Notes: generated from the sequence alone by a model not told the origin. A DNA stretch of 64,000 nt from Micavibrio sp. UBA2638 (GCA_002359735.1 DENS01000013.1:1-64000), one strand, 5' to 3'; positions 53,727-63,571 are shown, counted from the stretch's first letter. Numbers and translations: made by a program.

Positions 53727-53762
53727 TTAACCTTTGTTAATATAGATGTTAATAAATATTAA
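53727..53762 (+). promoter_or_regulatory. Cluster of four TTAA boxes upstream of ctrA
   Basis: TTAA occurs at 53727, 53737, 53749 and 53759. CtrA recognises TTAA-N7-TTAA (starts 11 apart); here successive starts are 10, 12 and 10 apart, each one base off the ideal. The AT-rich stretch lies 50-86 bases before ctrA. Autoregulation by CtrA is a reasonable guess. Confidence 0.4.
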
Positions 53763-53812
53763 TAAAAATATAAAAAACACTTATCAATTATTTAAGAAAG
53801 CGGGCATTCATC

Positions 53813-54523
53813 ATGAGAGTTCTCCTAGTAGAAGACGACACCTCAACAGCCAAATCGATTGAGCTTATGCTAAAATCCGAAGGCTATATCGTAGACACAA
53901 CCGACCTTGGCGAAGATGGTTTGGAAATCGGTAAAATATACGATTACGACATCATTATTTTGGATTTAATGTTACCCGACATGGATGGGTATGATGTATT
54001 AAAATCCTTGCGCGATGCAAAGGTCGAGACCCCGATCCTTATCCTGTCCGGTTTGACCGAACTGGATAATAAAATTAAAGGTCTTGGATACGGTGCCGAC
54101 GATTACCTGACCAAGCCTTTTGACAAACGTGAACTGGTCGCTCGCATTCAGGCCATCGTTCGCCGATCACAGGGGCATTCACAAAGCATCATTGAAACCG
54201 GCCGCGTTAAGGTTAACCTTGACTCCCGCACTGTCGAGGTCGATGGCCGCACATTACACCTAACGGGGAAAGAATACGGCATCATCGAATTGCTGTCCTT
54301 GCGCAAAGGCACAACATTGACCAAAGAGATGTTCCTGAACCACCTTTATGGCGGTATGGACGAACCCGAAGTCAAAATTATAGATGTGTTTATTTGTAAG
54401 CTCCGCAAAAAACTGGCCGACGCAACAGATGGCTCCAATTATATCGAGACCGTTTGGGGCCGTGGTTACGTGCTTCGCGATCCGGAAGAAGAGAAGAAAA
54501 AAATTGCTGCCGCCAACGGATAA
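53813..54523 (+). CDS. ctrA: Master cell-cycle and motility regulator CtrA
   Basis: CtrA is an OmpR-type response regulator that controls early flagellar genes and, in many alphaproteobacteria, the cell cycle. The 236-residue protein has D51 as phosphoacceptor, the [10 protein letters not shown] and ADDYLTKPF signatures, and a winged-helix C-terminus (about 130-226) with [21 protein letters not shown] and [22 protein letters not shown], a stretch characteristic of CtrA. The C-terminus ends in AAANG, not the classical degradation tail ending in AA. AAGAAAG lies upstream of the ATG. Confidence 0.95.
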   Translation: MRVLLVEDDTSTAKSIELMLKSEGYIVDTTDLGEDGLEIGKIYDYDIIILDLMLPDMDGYDVLKSLRDAKVETPILILSGLTELDNKIKGLGYGADDYLTKPFDKRELVARIQAIVRRSQGHSQSIIETGRVKVNLDSRTVEVDGRTLHLTGKEYGIIELLSLRKGTTLTKEMFLNHLYGGMDEPEVKIIDVFICKLRKKLADATDGSNYIETVWGRGYVLRDPEEEKKKIAAANG

Positions 54524-54552
54524 GCGCGCGCAATATTGTCTCTAAGGTATTT

Positions 54553-54585
54553 AAAAAGACTGCCTGTATAATGGCAGTCTTTTTT
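54553..54585 (+). terminator. Intrinsic terminator after ctrA
   Basis: AAAAAGACTGCC pairs with GGCAGTCTTTTT (12 base pairs, 8-base loop), ending in six T residues at 54580-54585. It lies 29 bases past the ctrA stop. The A-run on the other side would allow it to work in both directions. Confidence 0.92.
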
Positions 54586-54704
54586 GTATTGACCCTTTTG
54601 CCCGCACTGACTTGGTATGCCTGCGACATTATACTTTGTGCGCATTATTGAAAAAACAATGATCTTTACTTTACAAGCACCGCAAAATCAAAAATAATCC
54701 GGGC

Positions 54705-55235
54705 ATGCTTACGCTACCCAACATATTGACGCTGTCGCGCATTGCACTCTTGCCTGTTTTAATCTGGCTAATTTATGCTGGCTATAGCTGGGCCGCTTTC
54801 GCGCTTTATGCCGTTTGCGCCGCAACAGATTTTCTAGATGGCTATTTAGCCCGTAAACTTAACGCCGTCAGCCCATTTGGAACATTTCTAGACCCGATAT
54901 CAGACAAAGTTTTTATTGTACTTATTCTGTTAACACTGGTTGATACAGGACCGCTTTCCGGACCGTGGGTTATTGCCGTGATGGTCATTATTACACGCGA
55001 ACTATTGATATCGGGCCTGCGTGAGTTTTTAGGCCCAAAGAACGTTCAGATGCCCGTCACAAAATTGGCCAAGTGGAAAACAACCGTACAAATGATCAGC
55101 ATGGGGTTCTTAATCGTCGCCCCTGCCCTGCCCGCCGCACTGATGGCCGGTCAATTACTTACGGTTCTAGCGGCCGCTTTAACCGCCTATACGGGCTGGC
55201 TATATTTAAAAGCCGGTTTTCCACATTTAAAATAA
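54705..55235 (+). CDS. pgsA: CDP-diacylglycerol-glycerol-3-phosphate 3-phosphatidyltransferase PgsA
   Basis: PgsA makes phosphatidylglycerol phosphate at the inner membrane. The 176-residue protein has the CDP-alcohol phosphatidyltransferase motif: D42, D45, G46, A49-R50, G59, D63 and D67 match D-x2-D-G-x2-A-R-x8-G-x3-D-x3-D. Four or five membrane segments follow. Length is slightly short but complete. It is separated from ctrA by a terminator, and pyrD follows after 99 bases. Confidence 0.93.
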   Translation: MLTLPNILTLSRIALLPVLIWLIYAGYSWAAFALYAVCAATDFLDGYLARKLNAVSPFGTFLDPISDKVFIVLILLTLVDTGPLSGPWVIAVMVIITRELLISGLREFLGPKNVQMPVTKLAKWKTTVQMISMGFLIVAPALPAALMAGQLLTVLAAALTAYTGWLYLKAGFPHLK

Positions 55236-55334
55236 CCCCGCATTACGGTGATTGGCGCCCCGCCATAATGTTCACTGACGCTCCGCCGCGCAGTAGAGAT
55301 AGACTTTTTCAAAGAAATATCGTAAACAAAGAAG

Positions 55335-56414
55335 ATGCTTGACCTCTACAAATTGGCGCGGCCTGCGCTGTTTAGAATTGATGCCGAAACTGCCCATAAC
55401 ATGACCCTAAAAGCCATGAAGTGCGGACTCGTGCCTTGCGTGGATACAATTAACGCCCCGGAATTAGAGCAAAAGTTATGGGGCCTGCGATTTCCCAATC
55501 CCGTTGGCCTATCGGCCGGGTTCGATAAAAACGCCGAGGTCATAGGCCCCGCCTTTCAATTAGGCTTCGGTTTTATTGAGGCAGGAACCGTCACCCCCAA
55601 ACCACAAAGCGGTAACCCAAAGCCGCGAGTTTTTCGTGATCCGCAAAACGAAGCCGTAATAAACCGCATGGGTTTCCCCAATGCCGGAGCGGAAAAATTT
55701 AAAGAAAATCTGGAAAAATTTCTGAGCGCAAAAGCGCGCCCCAATGGGGTGGTCGGTCTAAATATTGGCATGAACAAAACGCAAAAACATCCGGCGAAAG
55801 ATTATTGTTTTTTAGTCAGGCTTTTGGCGCCAATGGCCGATTATCTGACAATCAACATATCATCACCCAATACGCCGGGCTTACGTGACTTGCAGCAACG
55901 CCAGCCTTTAATGGACTTGCTGGGCGCGGTCATGGATACCCGGGCCAAATCATGCCGGACCCACACCCCTCCTTTACTGGTTAAATTGGCCCCAGATTTA
56001 AATGCAACGCAGTTACAAGAAATTTGCGAAACCCTGATCGATGCAAATGTTGATGGCGTTATTCTAGGAAATACCACCCTGGATAGACCTGAGAGTTTAC
56101 CCGCCCAATTCCGCGAACAAAAAGGTGGATTAAGCGGACAACCTTTAACCGATAAATCCACCTCCATCATTCGTGATTTTTACACTATCTCAAATGGCCA
56201 ACTGCCCATTATCGGTGTGGGCGGCATTGCCAGCGGCCGCCAAGCCTATGACAAAATCAAAGCCGGAGCCAGCCTTGTCCAGTTATATACCGGCATGATC
56301 TATAAGGGCCCGAAAATTGCGCATAATATTAATCAGGAACTATTAGACCTGTTAAAGGCCGATAACCATCAATCAATCAGTGCGGCTATTGGCTCCGCTG
56401 TGCGCGAGGGTTAA
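55335..56414 (+). CDS. pyrD: Quinone-dependent dihydroorotate dehydrogenase PyrD
   Basis: PyrD (class 2) oxidises dihydroorotate in pyrimidine synthesis. The 359-residue protein has an N-terminal helical membrane-association region with LYKLARPALFRIDAETAHNMTL, then GLSAGFDKNAEVIG (about 58-71), the NISSPNTPGLRDLQ segment (about 174-187) with the catalytic serine, and IIGVGGIASGRQAYDKIKAGASLVQLYTG. It is followed after five bases by the tipF-like gene. Confidence 0.96.
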   Translation: MLDLYKLARPALFRIDAETAHNMTLKAMKCGLVPCVDTINAPELEQKLWGLRFPNPVGLSAGFDKNAEVIGPAFQLGFGFIEAGTVTPKPQSGNPKPRVFRDPQNEAVINRMGFPNAGAEKFKENLEKFLSAKARPNGVVGLNIGMNKTQKHPAKDYCFLVRLLAPMADYLTINISSPNTPGLRDLQQRQPLMDLLGAVMDTRAKSCRTHTPPLLVKLAPDLNATQLQEICETLIDANVDGVILGNTTLDRPESLPAQFREQKGGLSGQPLTDKSTSIIRDFYTISNGQLPIIGVGGIASGRQAYDKIKAGASLVQLYTGMIYKGPKIAHNINQELLDLLKADNHQSISAAIGSAVREG

Positions 56415-56419
56415 GAACA

Positions 56420-57694
56420 ATGATTCCCTTGCGCGCAAAAACAAAACGAAAAAGTTCCGGCGTTTCGCGCTCGACTTTTGCGCGGGCCCTAATTGGGTAT
56501 GTTTTATTCTGCGGCGTTCTTGTGGTTACCCTAAGTACATTTATTTCACTGCAACTCGCGGTCATGAATTTTGCAATATTCGCACTGCTGATCATCGGGT
56601 CTTTTGAATATATCAGACGGCGCAACTGGGAAAATGCATCTGAATTCAAATTTAAAAACATTCAAAAGACACAAGAAAATTTGCGCGATGATCTCATCCG
56701 GCACCATGATTCCTTACGTGCGGCCAAGGAAGGTTTAGCCAATATTAATCATCAAGTTGACTTTATAAAACGCAATTACGCCTATGTTCAAAATGGTCTG
56801 GGGCAAACAGGCCGCCAAACCGACCAAACGGGACGGCGCGTATCCACGCTAATTGCCAATGATGATCCGTTTGCCGACCATGCTTCACTCAGTGATATGG
56901 TTGTCCAGGAATTGGTGAAAACAGCAATAGATAATGAACGTATCGATATATTTGTTCAGCCCATTGTACACCTTCCGCAACGAAAACCCGTTGGCTTTGA
57001 ACTTTATGCCCGCATTCGGGCCAAGGCCGGGTTGTATGTTCCAGCCGGACGTTATATGGCGATGGCACGTGCGCAAAATGTAACCGGTATCATTGACAAT
57101 TTATTGCTGATCCGCACATTAAAAATCTTAAAAGAACAATCCCGATCGGGAACAAAAACACAATTTTTTGTCAACATTGAACCGGCAAGCCTGAAGAATA
57201 GTAAATTCATGCGCGATCTTTTGAGCTTTATGGCCAATAATAGATCCTTGGCAAAAAATCTGGTTTTTGAAATGCCCTATGCTGATTTCAAAAAACTCCC
57301 CGCTCCTATTACAAAAATAATGGATGCGTTATCCCTGCTGGGTTGTCAATTTTCTCTTGATCATGTGACGGAAACCGATCTGGATATCAAACTCCTGCTC
57401 AGGAACCATGTGCGTTATTTAAAAATGCGCGGCGAGTGGATGCTGTCCAACACGAAAACCGATTTGGACTTCACCCATCTATGGCGCATGAAACAAAAGT
57501 TGGAGGCCAATGGCATCCGCGTTATTGCAGACCGCATAGAAACCGAATCCACCTTGCTCGAACTTTTTGACTTTGATCCACATTACGGTCAAGGATTCCT
57601 ATTCGGCAAACCCGATATGCCCGGCGCATACGAACCTTTTTCCTACGCCAAACACTATACACGCCGCCAAGGCGAGAAAGAGACATTCGGGTGA
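56420..57694 (+). CDS. tipF: TipF-like protein: two membrane helices plus degenerate EAL domain
   Basis: TipF in Caulobacter places the flagellum and binds c-di-GMP through a degenerate EAL domain. The 424-residue protein has two membrane helices (about 21-44, 46-66), a coiled-coil region (about 75-130), and an EAL-like domain (about 160-410) in which EAL is ELY (E194-Y196), N252 and E284 are kept, the usual DDFG reads DHVT (D314-H315), and K335 is kept. Loss of the second metal aspartate makes it an unlikely phosphodiesterase; binding is possible. It overlaps the HAD gene by four bases. Confidence 0.75.
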   Translation: MIPLRAKTKRKSSGVSRSTFARALIGYVLFCGVLVVTLSTFISLQLAVMNFAIFALLIIGSFEYIRRRNWENASEFKFKNIQKTQENLRDDLIRHHDSLRAAKEGLANINHQVDFIKRNYAYVQNGLGQTGRQTDQTGRRVSTLIANDDPFADHASLSDMVVQELVKTAIDNERIDIFVQPIVHLPQRKPVGFELYARIRAKAGLYVPAGRYMAMARAQNVTGIIDNLLLIRTLKILKEQSRSGTKTQFFVNIEPASLKNSKFMRDLLSFMANNRSLAKNLVFEMPYADFKKLPAPITKIMDALSLLGCQFSLDHVTETDLDIKLLLRNHVRYLKMRGEWMLSNTKTDLDFTHLWRMKQKLEANGIRVIADRIETESTLLELFDFDPHYGQGFLFGKPDMPGAYEPFSYAKHYTRRQGEKETFG

Positions 57695-58533
57695 GCAAAT
57701 ACATTGAAAATATCCAACAAATTGCCTCCCAATACGATCACTTCATCCTTGATATATTTGGTGTATTACATGACGGCTTGCGCCCCTTCCCCCATACTGT
57801 CGATACCCTAAAATCGCTCAAAAACGCCGGCAAGCAAATTTGCCTGTTATCAAACTCCCCCCGTTTGGCAAAAGGCGCTGCGGATCAAATGGAAGCCATG
57901 GGCATTCCCAGAAACCTGTATGACCATATTGTGACTTCTGGTGAAGCGACGCATTACGCGCTGAAAGAACGCCCTGACAGCTTTCACCAGGGTTGCGGTG
58001 ATCAATGCTGGTTCATTGGCAATCATATTGTTGCAGAGGTTTTTGATGGTCTGGATATTCAATTACAAGACAGCCCGGAATACGCCAGTTTTATATTAAA
58101 TTCCATTCCGGGAACGGCGCCCCCCGCGCGAGAATCCTTTATTAGAAATCTGGAATTGGCCTTAAAGAAAAACCTGCCTATGATCTGCTCTAACCCCGAT
58201 CTGGTGGTGCATATCGGCGATGATCTATATGAATGCGCTGGAAGTTTCGCCAAAATATATGAGGACATGGGCGGCCGTGTTCTTTACCACGGCAAACCGC
58301 ATACCCCTGTTTATCGGCGCTGCCATGATTTATTAGGCAACCCTGATAAATCCCGCATCTGTGCCATTGGCGATTCCCTTCACACCGATATTGCAGGCGC
58401 AAACGGGTTTGGCATTGATAGCATCTTAAACCTGGCAGGCATCCACCGCGAAGAAATCACACCTGAAGTTCTTACCCATATTGACGACCACCCCCACAAG
58501 CCGACTTATTTAATAAACCGATTTGCCTGGTAG
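57691..58533 (+). CDS. HAD-superfamily IIA hydrolase (TIGR01459-like)
   Basis: The 280-residue protein begins with the motif ILDIFGVLHDG (about 18-28), in which the second aspartate of the usual DxD is Phe, as I recall for this HAD-IIA subfamily (DxWGVxHxG). LSNSP (about 52-56) is motif II, and CAIGDSLHTDIAGANGFG (about 227-244) is motif III/IV. The substrate is unknown; NagD-like phosphatases act on nucleotides or phenylphosphate. Start is GTG, overlapping the tipF-like gene by four bases. Confidence 0.85.
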   Translation: MSKYIENIQQIASQYDHFILDIFGVLHDGLRPFPHTVDTLKSLKNAGKQICLLSNSPRLAKGAADQMEAMGIPRNLYDHIVTSGEATHYALKERPDSFHQGCGDQCWFIGNHIVAEVFDGLDIQLQDSPEYASFILNSIPGTAPPARESFIRNLELALKKNLPMICSNPDLVVHIGDDLYECAGSFAKIYEDMGGRVLYHGKPHTPVYRRCHDLLGNPDKSRICAIGDSLHTDIAGANGFGIDSILNLAGIHREEITPEVLTHIDDHPHKPTYLINRFAW

Positions 58534-58649
58534 AAAACTGTAAATAGCCTTGGGAACATCACCAGCATATCATAATTCTTACTTGGCCTCCCCCTCTCTT
58601 CACGCTACAGTCATTTATACTTTTAAATATAACTATCAGGTTACCGATT

Positions 58650-60512
58650 ATGCATTATTTTACAAAAGCTGCTTTTACTCTTACCGCAATGCTACTGGCA
58701 TCGACATATAATGCACCAGCCCATGCCCAAGACGCACAGAACAACGAACAACCCGCGCAACAAGCGCAGAAAAATGTTGCACCAGCCCATGCAATCGCCA
58801 TGCATGGCAGCGTAAAATACCCCGAAGATTTTAAGCATCTTGACTACGTCAACCCGGATGCCCCCAAAGGCGGAACCTTGGAACAGCATGTTATAGGCAG
58901 CTTTGATTCACTAAACCCCTTTATTATTAAAGGGGAGCCCGCCGCGGGATTAAATTTTATGCGTTCAGGCCCGGTTTATGAAAGCCTGATGCAAAACGCG
59001 TGGGACGAACCGTTCTCCCTTTACGGCATCATCGCCGAAAGTATTGAGCTTCCAGAAGATCGAAGCTGGGTTGCCTTTAATCTGCGCCCGGAAGCCAAAT
59101 GGCATGATGGAAAGCCCATCACAACCGCGGATGTAAAATGGACTTTTGAAACCCTGATCGAAAAAGGCACGCCTTTCTTTAAAGCCTATTGGGGGGATGT
59201 AAAAAATGTCATCATTGAAAGTGACCACCGGATCAAATTCGAATTCTCCGGCGGAGGAAATGCCGAGCTTCCATTGATCATTGCGGAGATGAGCGTTTTG
59301 CCAAAACATTTCTGGGACGGCAAGGATTTTTCACAATCAACACTGGAAAAGCCATTGGGATCTGGACCGTACAAGGTTGGCACCGTTGATCCTGGCCGGT
59401 CCATTGAATATGTTCGCGCCGAAAACTGGTGGGGAAAAAATTTACCGTTCTGGAAAGGGCAATATAATTTTGACCGCCTGGTTTTTGACTATTACCGTGA
59501 CCCCAATATTGCACTCGAGGCTTTCTTTGCCGGGGAATATGATGTCCGCCTGGAAAATACAGCCAAATTATGGGAGAGCGCCTATAATGCCCCCCCTGTA
59601 AAAGATGGGCGCATCATCAAAGAAGAAATTGAAAATGGCCGCCCCGCAGGCATGCAAGCCTTTATCATGAATATTCGTAAACCGGTATTTGCCGATAAGA
59701 ACGTTCGTGAAGCCCTTGCATATGCCTTTGATTTTGAATGGTCAAACAAACAATTTGCCAGCGGTACATATACCCGAACCGATAGTTATTTCGAAAACTC
59801 AGAACTAGCCTCTAACGGGTTACCGCAAGGGCAAGAGTTGGACATACTGGAACAATATCGTGACCAGATCCCGCCGGAGATATTTACCCAAACCTATCAC
59901 CCGCCTAAAACCGATGGTTCGGGCAATATTCGCCAAAACCTTAAAAAGGCCGCTGATATGCTAAATTCGGCGGGCTGGACATTGGGCCCTGACAACATTC
60001 GCACCAAAAACGGCCAACGTCTTTCTTTTGAAATCATTGACGCCACACCGGTTTTCGAACGCTGGGTATTACCATTTATTCAAAATTTAAAACGCATCGG
60101 TGTAGAAGCACAATTTCGCGTGGTCGATAGCGCGCAATATCAAAACCGTATTCGCGATTATGATTTTGATATGACCATTGGCGGATTTGGGCAATCCGAA
60201 TCGCCCGGAAATGAACAACGCGATTTCTGGAGCAGCCAAAAAGCCGACATTCCCGGATCACGAAATTATATTGGCATCAAAGACCCGGTTATCGACGAAA
60301 TGATTGAAGGCATTATACAGGCCAAAGATCGTAAGGATCTGGTTAATAAAGTCCGTGCCATGGACCGTGTCTTGCTGGCCGGACATTACGTAATTCCAAT
60401 GTGGCACTACCCAAAATGGCGTATAGCCTATTGGACGAAAGTATCGCGCCCCGAAAACCTGTCACATATTTCGCCATTAATTTCAAACACATGGTGGGCC
60501 ACTCAGGAATAA
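58650..60512 (+). CDS. yejA: Peptide ABC transporter substrate-binding protein YejA
   Basis: YejA belongs to the family 5 extracellular binding proteins. The 620-residue protein has a signal peptide (cleavage near AHA at about 26), HAIAMHGSVKYPEDFKHLDYVNPDAPKGG after it, and the conserved LRPEAKWHDGKPITTADVKWTFE (about 146-168). The YejA-type C-terminus is WHYPKWRIAYWTK. In enterics the YejABEF system imports microcin C and peptides. The matching permease genes follow with an interruption (kdsB and a phosphatase). Confidence 0.92.
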   Translation: MHYFTKAAFTLTAMLLASTYNAPAHAQDAQNNEQPAQQAQKNVAPAHAIAMHGSVKYPEDFKHLDYVNPDAPKGGTLEQHVIGSFDSLNPFIIKGEPAAGLNFMRSGPVYESLMQNAWDEPFSLYGIIAESIELPEDRSWVAFNLRPEAKWHDGKPITTADVKWTFETLIEKGTPFFKAYWGDVKNVIIESDHRIKFEFSGGGNAELPLIIAEMSVLPKHFWDGKDFSQSTLEKPLGSGPYKVGTVDPGRSIEYVRAENWWGKNLPFWKGQYNFDRLVFDYYRDPNIALEAFFAGEYDVRLENTAKLWESAYNAPPVKDGRIIKEEIENGRPAGMQAFIMNIRKPVFADKNVREALAYAFDFEWSNKQFASGTYTRTDSYFENSELASNGLPQGQELDILEQYRDQIPPEIFTQTYHPPKTDGSGNIRQNLKKAADMLNSAGWTLGPDNIRTKNGQRLSFEIIDATPVFERWVLPFIQNLKRIGVEAQFRVVDSAQYQNRIRDYDFDMTIGGFGQSESPGNEQRDFWSSQKADIPGSRNYIGIKDPVIDEMIEGIIQAKDRKDLVNKVRAMDRVLLAGHYVIPMWHYPKWRIAYWTKVSRPENLSHISPLISNTWWATQE

Positions 60513-60524
60513 GGTTTGTTTATC

Positions 60525-61328
60525 ATGAAGACTGCCATTATCATCCCTGCACGTTATGGTTCCACACGTTTTCCAGGCAAACCATTGGCGTTAATAAACG
60601 GCCACAGCATGCTTTCACGGGTCGTTACATTGGCACGAAAAATTGCAGACGAATTTGAAAATTGTGACGTATATGTAACAACCGATGATGTGCGCATTGC
60701 CGATCATGCCAATCATTTACAAGTGGAGTGTCTTATTACCTCCGAAGGATGCGCCAGCGGATCAGATAGAGTTTTAGAAGCAGCAGAGCAACTTCCCGAA
60801 ATACCTGATATTGTTATTAACCTGCAAGGGGATGCTCCGTTCACGCCGAAAAGCGCACTGCGCCAAGTTATCAAGGCTTTTCAAGACAATCCATCTTACA
60901 GCGTAGTCACGCCTGTTCACCGCTTGAGCTGGGAGGACCTTGACCGCCTGCGCGCCAATAAAAAAGAAACACCGTTCAGCGGCACCTGCGCGATTTTGGA
61001 TCAGGACAGCAGCGCCATATGGTTTTCGAAAAATATCATTCCGGCCATTAGAAAAGAGGATAAAATGCGCGAAAGCGGGGAGCAACAATCCCCTGTTTAT
61101 CAGCATATGGGCCTATACGGATATAACATTCAAGCGCTGAAAGCATATTGCGCACTCCCCCAAGGGCATTACGAACAATTAGAGGGGCTGGAACAACTGC
61201 GCCTGATTGAGAACAAAATCCCGATCCACTGCGTAGAAATTGATACCCCTAGCGGAACACTGCAATCCGGTATTGATACGCCGGAAGATTTGGCGCGCGC
61301 AGAGGCGCTGCTTAATCAGCCCGGTTGA
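60525..61328 (+). CDS. kdsB: 3-deoxy-manno-octulosonate cytidylyltransferase KdsB
   Basis: KdsB makes CMP-Kdo for the inner core of lipopolysaccharide. The 267-residue protein has IIPARYGSTRFPGKPLALI (about 5-23), DNLQGD-like VINLQGDAPF, and the C-terminal IDTPSGTLQSGIDTPEDL. The frame could begin with TTG at 60516; I chose the ATG at 60525, with AAGG about ten bases upstream. It lies 12 bases past the yejA stop, interrupting the yej genes. Confidence 0.93.
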   Translation: MKTAIIIPARYGSTRFPGKPLALINGHSMLSRVVTLARKIADEFENCDVYVTTDDVRIADHANHLQVECLITSEGCASGSDRVLEAAEQLPEIPDIVINLQGDAPFTPKSALRQVIKAFQDNPSYSVVTPVHRLSWEDLDRLRANKKETPFSGTCAILDQDSSAIWFSKNIIPAIRKEDKMRESGEQQSPVYQHMGLYGYNIQALKAYCALPQGHYEQLEGLEQLRLIENKIPIHCVEIDTPSGTLQSGIDTPEDLARAEALLNQPG

Positions 61329-61374
61329 ATACATGCCCGCATAACCACATATAGCAACTAAAGGCGCAAACGAC

Positions 61375-61998
61375 ATGACAACCTTAATCATTGCACGGCA
61401 CGGCAATACATTTGGTCCAGGCGATACCCCCACCCGCGTGGGAAAGAACACAGATTTGCCTTTGGTCGAAAAAGGCGAAGAACAAGCCAGGGCGCTTGGG
61501 CGTTATCTTGCAACCCATCGAATGATCCCGGATGTCGTCTACTCCTCCAACCTGCAAAGAACGCTACAAACTGCAAAAATAGCGATTAAGGCCAGCAAAA
61601 TTACAAATCCGGTTTTCCAGCTTGATATATTTGATGAGGTTGATTACGGCCCGGACGAAAACAAACCCGAAGACGAAGTCATTGCACGCATCGGTAAACA
61701 AGCCATACAGGATTGGGATGAGCGGGCCATTGTACCGCAAGGGTGGAAAATTAATCCTGACGAAGTTATACAAAACTGGCGGTTATTTGCCGAACAGATC
61801 TGTGCCCACAATGACAACGAAACAGTTTTGGTTGTTACATCCAACGGTATTGCACGCTTTGCGCCCTATATCACGGGGAATTTCGAACAATTTCGCGCCA
61901 AACACGCCTTAAAACTGTCCACCGGTTCTGTGGGTATTTTAAAGCATGATTTCGATAGTGGCTGGCGCGTTGACAGCTGGAATGTTAAACCTGAATAA
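61375..61998 (+). CDS. Histidine phosphatase family protein
   Basis: The 207-residue protein starts with LIIARHGNTFGPGDTP (about 4-19), where ARHGNT is the catalytic RHG motif, and has a second His in the C-terminal half (VVTSNGIARF replaces the usual VxHGG). Members of this family act on phosphoglycerate, cobalamin precursors or signalling phosphates. The loss of the second histidine motif (usually HGG) may reduce activity. Two bases separate it from yejB. Confidence 0.75.
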   Translation: MTTLIIARHGNTFGPGDTPTRVGKNTDLPLVEKGEEQARALGRYLATHRMIPDVVYSSNLQRTLQTAKIAIKASKITNPVFQLDIFDEVDYGPDENKPEDEVIARIGKQAIQDWDERAIVPQGWKINPDEVIQNWRLFAEQICAHNDNETVLVVTSNGIARFAPYITGNFEQFRAKHALKLSTGSVGILKHDFDSGWRVDSWNVKPE

Positions 61999-62000
61999 TC

Positions 62001-63101
62001 ATGGCCAGTTACACCCTTAAACGTCTGCTTTTGATGATCCCGACTCTGCTTGGCATTTTACTGCTGAGCTTTATCATTATACAGTTTGTTCCCGGCGGCC
62101 CGGTTGAAAAAATGATTGCAGAATTACAGGGCCATGGCACCGACGCCACCGCACGTTTTAGTGGCGGAGGAAGCGATACAGGCGGCGGAACCAACATGAA
62201 CGCCGCCACTGGACAATCCAGCAAATACCGTGGAGCACAAGGTCTGGACCCGGAATTCATTGCCGAGCTAGAAGCGCTGTATGGGTTTGACAAACCGGCC
62301 CATGAACGATTTTTACTGATGGTTGGCAATTATTTGCGTTTTGATCTGGGGGAAAGTTATTACCGCAACGTTGGCGTTCTAGACCTGGTTCTGGAAAAAA
62401 TGCCAGTCTCGATTTCACTTGGGCTTTGGTCCACACTGATTATCTACCTCATATCAATACCGCTTGGTATCAAAAAGGCCGTTCGTGACGGAAGTGCCTT
62501 TGACATCTGGACATCAGCGGCCGTCTTTATCGGGTATGCTATCCCCTCCTTTATGTTTGCCATTCTATTGATCGTCGTTTTTGCCGGTGGGCGCTATTTC
62601 GACATTTTCCCGCTGCGCGGCCTGGTCTCGGATAACTGGCAAGACATGACCTTCTTTCAGCTCGCGCTGGATTATGCCTGGCATATGGTTTTGCCAATTG
62701 CCGCAATGGTTATTTCGGGCTTTGCCTCCCTCACGCTACTGACCAAAAACTCATTTCTGGACGAAATTGGTAAGCAATACGTCCTAACCGCCAGAGCCAA
62801 AGGCCTCTCGGAAAAACAAGTTTTATACAAGCACGTCTTTCGTAATGCGATGTTGATTGTGATTGCCGGGTTCCCTGCCGCTTTTGTGCATATCTTCTTT
62901 ACAGGCAGCCTGCTGATAGAAGTTATCTTTTCCTTGGATGGGCTTGGCCTTTTGGGGTATGAGAGCGTTATAAACCGGGATTATCCTGTGGTACTGGGAA
63001 CGCTATACTTTTATGCGCTCATCTCGCTGGTCATGCATCTGGTGCGCGATTTGGTCTATGTGAAAGTGGACCCCCGAATTGACTTTGGCGCACGCGGATA
63101 A
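62001..63101 (+). CDS. yejB: ABC transporter permease YejB
   Basis: The 366-residue protein is the first permease of the Yej system. It has RLLLMIPTLLGILLLSFIIIQF-like N-terminal helix (about 8-29), a periplasmic loop of about 60 residues rich in Gly, five further helices and the permease contact motif EIGKQYVLTARAKGLSEKQVLYKHVFRNA (about 254-282). The 3' end overlaps a convergent minus-strand gene by 99 bases. Confidence 0.93.
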   Translation: MASYTLKRLLLMIPTLLGILLLSFIIIQFVPGGPVEKMIAELQGHGTDATARFSGGGSDTGGGTNMNAATGQSSKYRGAQGLDPEFIAELEALYGFDKPAHERFLLMVGNYLRFDLGESYYRNVGVLDLVLEKMPVSISLGLWSTLIIYLISIPLGIKKAVRDGSAFDIWTSAAVFIGYAIPSFMFAILLIVVFAGGRYFDIFPLRGLVSDNWQDMTFFQLALDYAWHMVLPIAAMVISGFASLTLLTKNSFLDEIGKQYVLTARAKGLSEKQVLYKHVFRNAMLIVIAGFPAAFVHIFFTGSLLIEVIFSLDGLGLLGYESVINRDYPVVLGTLYFYALISLVMHLVRDLVYVKVDPRIDFGARG

Positions 63102-63392
63102 GCCAATATCCTTTATGTATGCATTGCGCTTATAACAAACAATACCAATTAACACCAAATGCAAAACAGCATTAATGCCTGCTGTTAATGAAAGCATCAC
63201 ATCACCGACACTGATTGAGCTATACCCAAAACCAATAATCCATGTGCCCAGCCAGACAGACCATGTTAACAAAGAAAAATTCCGCATATCATCATTGGCT
63301 TTTAAAACCTTATAAATCTGCGGTCCATAGCCTATAACCGCAATGATTGGAACAATTGGATATAATAGCTCAAACAGAAAATCCAGATGCAT
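63003..63392 (-). CDS. PQ-loop-type small membrane protein (MtN3/SWEET-like)
   Basis: The 129-residue protein has about three hydrophobic segments in residues 8-92 and the short motif IGYGPQIYKVLKAN (about 20-33), which fits the PQ-loop repeat (PxQ). GGGGGAAG precedes the ATG. The last 33 residues are encoded antisense to the end of yejB and look unrelated to membrane proteins, so part of the frame may be a read-on past the ancestral stop. Function unknown; SWEET-like proteins move sugars. Confidence 0.6.
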   Translation of the reverse strand: MHLDFLFELLYPIVPIIAVIGYGPQIYKVLKANDDMRNFSLLTWSVWLGTWIIGFGYSSISVGDVMLSLTAGINAVLHLVLIGIVCYKRNAYIKDIGLSACAKVNSGVHFHIDQIAHQMHDQRDERIKV

Positions 63393-63571
63393 ATATACTT
63401 CCCCCGTTATTTTTATTATGAAAAATAATACAGCCTATCTCGGTATTTTGCAAGTTTTTATGCGGCGCTAATTTTGCCCTTAATGTTCTACTGCCCAAGA
63501 TTTCCAATACAAAATTGATCTGATCGATAAAAAACTAAAGACAATGGCTTCAGACATGATATTTTACCTGC

